The notes below the pieces were generated by a model. The model searched no databases, was not told where the DNA came from, and worked only from the letters and a program-made list of their open reading frames with translations. Source: Hygrocybe punicea (taxonomy: Eukaryota > Basidiomycota > Agaricomycetes > Agaricales > Hygrophoraceae). From it: a stretch of 64,000 nucleotides of DNA. Position 1 is the first letter of the stretch, and the number at the start of each line of letters is the position of its first letter. The translations under genes and the position numbers were made by a program. Shown in pieces: positions 57,453 through 64,000 of this stretch. Location: positions 3,782,001 through 3,846,000 of the forward strand of contig OY744462.1 of the NCBI GenBank assembly GCA_963556145.1. The letters run 5' to 3'.

Positions 57453-58651
57453 TAGTGTTTTAAAGTCCAGTCCATAGGACCGGAAAAAAATCGGAACTGG
57501 ACCGGACCCAACCGCAAAAAAACCGGACCGCTGGTTGCGGTTCGGCCACTTTTGGGAGGTTGCCGGTTGCGGTTTCCCGATGTGGACGAAGCTTATGCAA
57601 CCGGATTTTTTCAACACCACTACAAGGTCGACCGATGGTGGCAAATGACGACGATGGCAGCAAAATGGCGGCATCACGAGGGAACGCAAAACGAGAAAAG
57701 GCAGCGGGGGTTGGCGCGCCCATCCCGCTGCAGAAGGTAAGTGGTTTCAATCGTTGTTTATTGTCTATTCTACACTAACGTGACGACAACAATGACGGAG
57801 AACGGCAATAACAACAACGGACAACGATGGGACGTGGGGAGAAGGGCAGCGGGGGGCCGGTGCACCCAACCCCCATTGCAGTACGTAAGTATTTTTTTTT
57901 TGTTTTTTTGTTTTCTCAGCTACTAATTACACAAATGACGACAACAGCAGTACCAACACAAACAACACAAGCACCCGACGAGGACGACAGGCGGCGAGGA
58001 CGAGGATGACAACGACGGCCACCACCACCACCCCGACAACAACAACAACACCCACGGCCCTCCAAATGGGATGACGACAATAACAACATCAACCACGAAC
58101 ATCACCACCACCACCACCACCACCACCACCACCATCACAACCACAACCACCACAACCACAACGACAATGACAACCACGACCACGACCATGACGACGGCCA
58201 TGGCCATCCCACCACCAACCCCCAACATACCTTGCGGATGCGCACCGCCACGTCAATCGATGTCGGCGCTGCAACCGCGAGGTAACCGGGACTTGGAGGA
58301 TGGCCATGTGGGGGACCCACCACAACACCAGCAACAGGGCCACCAACACGCCAACGCATCCACAACCACCCACACACCCAACAGAGCGGCCATTTTATTT
58401 ATTAAAATTTAATACATTAGTTGTTATTTATTGTATTTACTTCGGTTCTGACCGGTTTCAACTGGTTTAGCAACTGGTTAATGGAAGGACCAGTTAAATC
58501 TGGTTAGAAGACAGCAACTGAACCGTAAGAGACCGGTTCTGAGCGGTTGAGTCTAGGTTGTGCCATCTTGTGGTGTTATGGCAACCGGTTCCGGTTGCGG
58601 TCTTTTGAAAATTTGTCAAAAAACTGGACCGGACCGGACTTTCAAACCCTA
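57453..58651. mobile_element. Non-autonomous hAT-type element, 1199 bp, 8-bp target duplication
   Basis: Flanked by the perfect 8-bp repeat GATTTCTT (57445-57452 and 58652-58659). The empty form is in C1 at 34725-34732. Terminal inverted repeats are imperfect: TAGTGTTTTAAAGTCCAGTC at the left and TAGGGTTTGAAAGTCCGGTC as the reverse complement of the right. Subterminal words GGACCGGAC and CCGGTTGCGGTT recur. The interior has a (CCA/ACC)n microsatellite (about 58010-58200). No transposase is present; small Thr- and Val-rich frames are microsatellite translations. An 8-bp duplication and TAG-type ends fit the hAT superfamily. Confidence 0.85.
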
Positions 58652-58659
58652 GATTTCTT

Positions 58660-59436
58660 TGACAATGTACATGAGTCTCACAGATTTGTTATTCTTGGTC
58701 CCACTGGTACTTCTGCAGCTGTACAAAATGGCTCAACTTATCACTACTTCTTGGGCATTAATCCAAACATGTCAAATAGAAATGAAGCAATGGGCATTGC
58801 TGAGCTCAAAGGTAGATTGGAAGGAGTTGACTACATGTTCATTGATGAAGTCTCTATGCTGTCTTGTCATGATCTCTACAAAATCAGTGCTAGACTAGCT
58901 AAAGCTTTGAATATACATGACATCCCATTTGGTGGAATCAACATGATATTTGCTGGAGACTTTGCTCAGTTACCACCAGTTGGAGGTGCACCATTGTACA
59001 GTGGAACAGTTGGCACTCAGATCACATCAGCCTTGACCACACACTCTCAGGAAACAGCCATTGGAAAAGCACTCTGGTATCAAGTGACCACAGTGGTGAT
59101 TCTAAGAGAAAACATGAGACAGAGGATCCAAACAGCTGAGGATGCATTGTTCAGAACTGCCCTTGTCAACATGCGCTATGGCAAATGTACTGCACAGGAT
59201 ATTGAATTTTTGAGAACCAGAATTGCAGGCAAGCGTCCAGACCAGCCCAATGTTGCCTCCAAGAATTTTAGAAATGTTCGTATCATATGTGGCATTCACT
59301 CACAAAAGGATCAGATTAATCTTCTTGGATGTGAAAGATTTGCTTCTGACACCAACCAGAACTTGACCAACTTCTACTCTATTGACAAGTGGGGAAAAGA
59401 AAAGGAGTCTGGTGCGAGAAGCAAGTCACAATCCAA
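58660..59436 (+). pseudogene. Hel-C2 helicase middle part
   Basis: Continues as FFDNVHESHRFVILGPTGTS, FIDEVSMLS (Walker B), GDFAQLPPVGG, VVILRENMRQ and KNFRNVRIICGIHSQKDQ to GARSKSQSK. There the Hel-D 3' end interrupts it. It is open throughout and closely matches C1 34740-35800. This copy shows the empty site of the C1 261-bp insertion (ALVNMRYGK). Confidence 0.9.
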
Positions 59437-59537
59437 ACTTGGAGGAGTGGGCCATCGCAAGCGTGGCATGAACGAGTTCTTCTGGGTTCTATTCAATCAT
59501 TTACAGTTGTTTTTTGAAATTCTTGAGACTTTTTGAA
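59437..59537 (-). mobile_element. Hel-D 3' terminus, inverted, inserted in C2 helicase
   Basis: Begins ACTTGGAGGAGTGGGCCATC, with hairpin GCCATCGCAAGCGTGGC and then AACGAGTTCTTC, the reverse of the D1 3' end. It matches D1's 3' untranslated region to about 59506, followed by about 30 bp of unmatched sequence. The left flank is the C2 frame (..ATCCAA). The matching 5' part of this element is not in minus orientation to the right, so the element is rearranged. Confidence 0.75.
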
Positions 59538-60025
59538 TGATCCGAAATAATGATGCGACTGAATTATGTATCACCAAAGGCCAGGAAGGCATTGTTGTTG
59601 GCTGGCAATCAATCAAAGGCCCTCATGATAAATGTGTTCTCGACACACTCTTTGTGAAATTGGATAATCCACCTCAATTGGTTCAAATACCTGGTCTACC
59701 AGATAATGTTGTTCCTGTTGTGAAGAGCACAAAAACAATTCACTGTCTATTCCCCAGTGATCTGAAAGAATCTGTTGAAAGACAACAAGTATGGGTGCTG
59801 CCCAACTTTGCTATGACAGCTCATGCATCTCAGGGAAAAACCCGCCCTTACAATGTTGTACATTTAAACAGCTGTTTTTCTCACATGTCATATTACACAG
59901 CTCTGTCTAGAAGTGCAAGTGCAGCAGGCACCATCATTATCCAAGGTTTTGACCCTAATGTTATTACAAGAGGTTACAGTGGCTATCCCAGACAAGAATT
60001 CAGGGAACAAGAAATATTAGATGAT
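59538..60025 (+). pseudogene. Hel-D fragment: helicase C-terminal part, orientation opposite to adjacent 3' end
   Basis: Reads MIRNNDATELCITKGQEGIV, NFAMTAHASQGKTRPYNVVH, YTALSRSAS and QEFREQEILDD. It is nearly identical to D1 14700-15190. It begins just after the GMPV codons and ends at the Hel-E 5' terminus (GATGAT / TACGAG; D1 reads GATGAT/ATTACA). It is on plus while the neighbouring Hel-D 3' terminus is on minus. Confidence 0.85.
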
Positions 60026-60360
60026 TACGAGTTCTTCCATTTATGGAAGACTCGTTCTTATGAGTCCAGGATATATGGCAGTTCGTCAGTAATTAATTAA
60101 TTGATTAATTAATGTTTGAAATCAACCATAGAGTCAAAGTCTGCATTTTGGACCTTTTTTTTTGATAAAAATCACAAATAAACTAGATTTTCTGAATTTT
60201 GTCCTCAAATATTTTCATGAATATAGGATTTATGTTGAGTTCATAAAAAATCACAAACCATACTGAAAGATGAGAAAAAGAATTTGTACGATGCAGAATT
60301 TGATCCAAAAAGGTAATTGTCACAGTCAGTCATAGAGTCTTCCTCAGCATTCCTCCAGTC

Positions 60361-61330
60361 TCAGATCTCTACTGCCGGATCATGGACAACAAAACTGAGT
60401 GAGGAGTAAGTACACCCCCACAAGTGGTCTGATGTGTCCTGTTGAGTTGTACTGACCCTCTCCTCCTCATGCCTCCCAAACCAGATCTCTACCCCCCAAA
60501 GTTGGACGACCACACCACTTGAGGAGCAGTTGGAGGGGACCCAATGGACTGTAAGTACACCCCCAGACATCGTCCGATATCTCCCATTCAACCACACTGA
60601 CCCCCTCCTCCTCATGCCCCCCCATACACCAGATCTCTATCTCCCGAAGTCGGACCACCACACCACTTGAGGAGCGGATGGGGGGGACCAAATGGACTAT
60701 ACGTACACCCTTACAAGTTGTCTGATGTGTCCCATTGCATTGTACTGACCCCCTCTTCCTCATGCTCCCCCATACACGAGATCTCTATCCCTTGCAGCCA
60801 GACGGGCAAACCAAGTAGGGACCAGTTAGGGGGACCCCCTTTACCTCATTTGTGTCCACCATGAGGGCTCAGTGGATCCTGTCCTCTGTGTTCATGCCTC
60901 GTGCACCACCGCTCAGTTTATCACAACCAGAGGTCAGTACTGACATGTAGTTTCATTAGTTTCCTTAGTTTTCCTAGCTGCGTAGCATAGAAGGGTGGCT
61001 ATCTGAGCCATGGAAGGGTGATTGTGCAGTCTGTGCATGATTCCCTTTCACCCTTCTGAAATCAACGGAGGGGGATGGCTGTCTGGGCCGTGGAGGGTGT
61101 GGTTGTGCAGTCTGTGCACAGCCCTCCTTCAGTCTCCAATATAAGTAGAGGGGGCAATCTGTGCCATGGGAGTTGTAATTGTGCAGTCTGTGCATCATTC
61201 ACTTCCACCCTCTGGATGTGTGGTTTTGAGGACGGTCTCACTGGACCCTTTGATGACTCGAGACCGGGACTTCGTCAGACCTCCCTTGAGACTTGTCCAG
61301 AAGGACACACAGTAAAATTAAATAAGGATG
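60361..61330. repeat. Tandem-repeat blocks in the Hel-E leader
   Basis: Block 1 has units of about 148 bp marked by CAGATCTCTA near 60363, 60481, 60631 and 60779 (first spacing 118, then 148-150). Block 2 (about 60980-61330) has units of about 85 bp marked by TGTGCAGTCTGTGCA. They are homologous to those in nB1 (28900-29660), showing that the arrays belong to the family. Confidence 0.75.
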
Positions 61331-61835
61331 GTCTTTCTGGACCCTTTGAGGACGTGACACTATGACTTTGTCGGATGTCCCTTGAGACTTGCTATATTTG
61401 TGTAAATAATGTTTTTTATTATTATATCAAGACATGCATATATACAACAAATGAGATGGTGTGTGTATTAAGCCAGGTGTTGTCAATAGGTGCATGGGAG
61501 AAGCATCTTTGTGGTGTTTAGTAGACAGCTAAGACCAAACCAGAAAACAAGTCGACACATCATCATACAATGATTAGTAAGATTTTCCCATGGTTCACGA
61601 AGATTGAAAAACTTTTTTTCCTGACTTTAACTATGTCCCAATGACTTTCAAACTCCTCATCCTACTGCTGTTTCTGTCACTCACAATTCTATCACACCTG
61701 AATAGCTCAAAGGTCCCATTTGTTTTCAGATTCAACACATTTAAATTGCTAAATTGACTTACGTTAGTGGTCATCCACTGAAGCTCACATCAATGGCAAA
61801 CCCAGTAATAATATTTATCAAGTTAGCCAATTGCT

Positions 61836-63603
61836 TTGGGAGGGCTTCGGTCAGTAAACCCAACTATCTCTATATCTACTGAATCTACTGAATCATCGGG
61901 TCCAGCAGATTGGTTTAGTATTACTTGTTGGGCATATTCAACCAGAATCTGCCTGCCCAATTTGTTGGGTTTATTATTTACTTTACCCAGACAGTTGGGT
62001 TTATTGTTTGCTCCGCCCAGACAGTTGGGTGTATTGTTTTCTCTGTCTAGTCAATACAAGGCCATAATATGTTCATTGTTATACCAGTCAATGTATTCTA
62101 CCTCAACTATACTATTTTTGCGGGACAATAAATGTTTTTATGCCACCTTATGTGTTGGTATAGGTATCTTACCCTGCCATTTTGCTACTTTGATATTATG
62201 GCTGAGCCAAGCAGTGAATTTATTTAATTCCCATAATATGGCTATATCATCTCAACATATTGATAAAAACAATAATATATCCGGGACATATGTAGGTGGT
62301 GGCAAAAAACCTGTTTTTACCATGTCTGAACTTGGATTAAAGTCATCTCCACTTGGTCAAGACAAAGAAGGAAGCTATACCTTTAAATCTTACATATCTA
62401 AGCAGAACCTGACTCTTCAGGATTTTTCCAATGGTTCTCTTATATTGTTAGACATTTCACTAGCAACCTTAGTCAGCAAATTAACCATTGCAAATCTCAG
62501 ATTAATTGCTGCATATCATTCCATCTATTTGGCAGCAAACATGAAGCATGCAGACATTCAAACTGAAATTGTAAATCACAAGTGCATTGACTGTTCTTCT
62601 TATGTTTCAGTGTTTGAGTTTATGGATGAGCTAGAGATAGCAAGTAAAAAGCGTACAGCTAACATTGAAGCTGTAAAACGATCACACAATAAAAACATTG
62701 ACAAATATCAGCACCAGAATATTTGTGCTGTTCAGAAATACAATAACAAACACATTGAGAAGCATCAGCAACAACATATTGCAGCTGTCCAGAGATATAA
62801 CTTGCAACATGCTAAGAAACATCAGCTACAAAATATAGCAGCTGTGCAAAGATATAACATGGAACATCCTGAAAAACATCAAAACCAAAATATTACAGCA
62901 GTTCAAAGATATAACTTTGAACATCCTGAAAAACATCAGCAACAAAATAATGCAGCTGTTCAAAAATATAAATTGGAACATCCTGAGAAACATCAGCAAC
63001 AAAATAATGCAGCTGTTCAAAAATATAAATTGGACCATCCAGATAAATACCAGCAACAGAATCTTGCAGCAGTTCAAAAATATTGCTTGGAACATCCAGA
63101 GAGATATCAGCAAAAGAACCTAGCAGCTGTTCAAAGATTTTCATCTGATGATTCAGAGAAACATAAACTTTTCAATCAAAAAGCTGTTCAAAATTTTTGT
63201 GATAACAATTCTGATAGATGCAAGCAGCAAAATCAAATTGCAGCCCAGTCATACAGAGACAAAGTAGAATTTCCTCCTTTACCTCCATCTCAATCCTTAC
63301 AACACACTATTGTATCAAATTTTTGTAGAGAAAGTAGCCCTAACAGATTTACAGAAGCAGGATGTACAGTTTGTGGACGATTAACAGCTGTACATCAATT
63401 AACAAATCTTTCTTCCCTTGATTTGGATTTGAATTTGTTAACACAAGCTTCAGCTACTCAACAAGAAAGATTTTCAGTTGATGATCCAGTGCAATGCATT
63501 GATAAGCCCATTTTGATTGATAATTCAGATAACATATGCAAATCATGTCACAAATCATTGAAGAATGGAAAACAACCTCTTCACGCACTTGCAAATGGTC
63601 TGT
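61836..63603 (+). pseudogene. Hel-E N-terminal region with 19-residue repeats and DUF6570 start
   Basis: Open over 589 codons with no lesion until the nA insertion. The first part has degenerate repeats (LLGLLFTLPRQ, LGLLFAPPRQ, LGVLFSLSSQ) and a hydrophobic stretch, CVGIGILPCHFATLILWL. An ATG near 62239 (MAISSQHIDKN) is a likelier start. Then come GGGKKPVFTMSEL and about ten repeats of the form HPEKHQQQNNAAVQKYK (about 62680-63240). CTVCGRLT and CKSCHKSL form the DUF6570 zinc pair. It is cut in LHALANGL by nA copy 7. Confidence 0.8.
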
Positions 63604-64000
63604 TACGAGTTCTTTTATTTTATTAAAAGACTCGTTCTTTATGAGACCTGTTCAGTGAGGGTTCGTAATTAATTAATTAATTAATTAATGTTCGTGCATC
63701 GCCTATAGAGAAAATTTTTTTGGGCAAGAGATATGATTCTACTTCTGATACTGGAAAATCAGATACAGTGGGGGCCATGTGTGGACAAGCTTACATAAGC
63801 ATCCCAATATGGGTTGTTGCAAAAAAGACAAATTACCTTCCAATTATATTCAAAATATTCGTACTGGTCTCAATTCTTATCAGAATCAGCTGAAAATTGA
63901 ACTGCTTACTAATATTATCTTTCGGGTCAGGTGTGACAGTGACATGTGACCAATCTAACCATATAAGGCAATTCTTGATATTATATAGCAATTTTTTTGC
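63604..64000 (+). mobile_element. nA element copy 7 in Hel-E, cut by window end
   Basis: The 5' terminus is TACGAGTTCTTTTATTTTAT at 63604, plus orientation, followed by the (TTAA)n tract and the conserved body to 64000. One palindrome (GTGACATGTGACC, degenerate) lies near 63938. It is the only nA copy here lying in the same orientation as its host gene, apart from the arm-duplicated ones. Confidence 0.9.

Larger units (their letters stand above)
48282..59436 (+). mobile_element. Hel-C copy C2 (3' end not seen)
   Basis: The 5' terminus is TATGAGTTCTTTTAATTTAT at 48282, a variant of TACGAG. A long 5' region precedes the ORF at 50143. The coding region is cut by nA copy 5 (51388-52527), nA copy 6 (54271-55419) and a hAT-type element (57453-58651). 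At 59437 it is interrupted by an inverted Hel-D 3' end and does not resume before the window ends. C2 keeps HMH and GTGKS motifs that C1 has lost. Confidence 0.8.
60026..64000 (+). mobile_element. Hel-E: Helentron-like element, 3' part outside window
   Basis: The 5' terminus is TACGAGTTCTTCCATTTATG at 60026, inserted after a T in the Hel-D fragment. About 1.8 kb of leader with tandem repeats precedes the reading frame at 61836, the same layout as C2. No 3' terminus lies between 60026 and the ORF, so I join the nB1-like 5' part and the ORF into one element. That makes Hel-E the likely parent of the nB elements. It is interrupted by nA copy 7 at 63604. Confidence 0.65.

Noticed and set aside
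58010..58412. Thr-rich and Val-rich small proteins in the hAT-type element
   Set aside because: They are translations of an ACC/CCA microsatellite on the two strands.

Overview
The window looks like a repeat-dense stretch of a filamentous fungal genome, most likely an agaricomycete (basidiomycete). The evidence is 50-55 bp GT-AG introns in the host genes (2225-3372 minus, 3720-6469 plus), a Tad-like LINE with an RNase H domain (16960-18919), a hAT-type element rich in ccggt/ccggac words (57453-58651), and Helitron proteins of the DUF6570 + Helitron_like_N + Rep + PIF1-helicase type. Species and family names are my recognition from memory, not search results.

Layout. Positions 1-6469 hold the edge of a non-autonomous element, a broken host-type gene, and two divergently transcribed multi-exon genes of unknown function. 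From about 7 kb to the end, nearly everything is Helitron2/Helentron-like rolling-circle transposons nested in one another. I name three protein-coding families. Hel-D: copy D1 at about 7037-16949, fragments at 47227-48281 and 59538-60025. Hel-C: copy C1 at 18934-47226, interrupted; copy C2 from 48282 to at least 59436. Hel-E: from 60026 to the window edge. The non-autonomous relatives are nA (derived from the ends of Hel-C, seven insertion events) and nB1, nB2 and nB3 (Hel-E-like 5' ends).

Element ends. The 5' end is TTACGAGTTCTT (TTATGAG in C2) followed at once by a hairpin. The 3' end carries AAGAACTCGTTCATGCC, then a GCCA...TGGC hairpin, then ..CAAGT or ..CCAAGT. The word CGAGTTCTT is therefore terminal at the 5' end but internal at the 3' end: the asymmetric terminal inverted repeat described for Helitron2/Helentron elements. 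Each insertion that I could compare with an empty site lies next to a T, with no longer target duplication.

Protein plan, where complete: N-terminal hydrophobic leader, a GGG..F...EL block, variable-number 19-residue Lys/His/Gln repeats, a CxxC...CxxC DUF6570 block, Helitron_like_N, HUH/Y2 Rep, an acidic linker, PIF1-type helicase, and a C-terminal C19-like (ubiquitin-hydrolase) cysteine-peptidase domain. No copy is intact.

The most striking structure is a large inverted duplication inside C1. The left arm is 21884-35512 and the right arm 36722-46026. After removal of two insertions found only in the left arm (a 4057-bp element, and a 261-bp tRNA-like insertion with its 6-bp duplication), both arms are exactly 9305 bp. 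The right arm ends exactly at a Helentron 3' terminus. In the 1.2-kb centre the helicase gene is cut between adjacent codons and its next 709 bp is inverted. This points to a rolling-circle or template-switch event rather than a simple assembly fold-back, though the assembly should be checked. Other notable features are 148-150-bp tandem arrays inside the elements, an iteron-like CACATGTG palindrome repeated about every 80 bp, and lesions shared between Hel-C copies, which imply mobilisation in trans.
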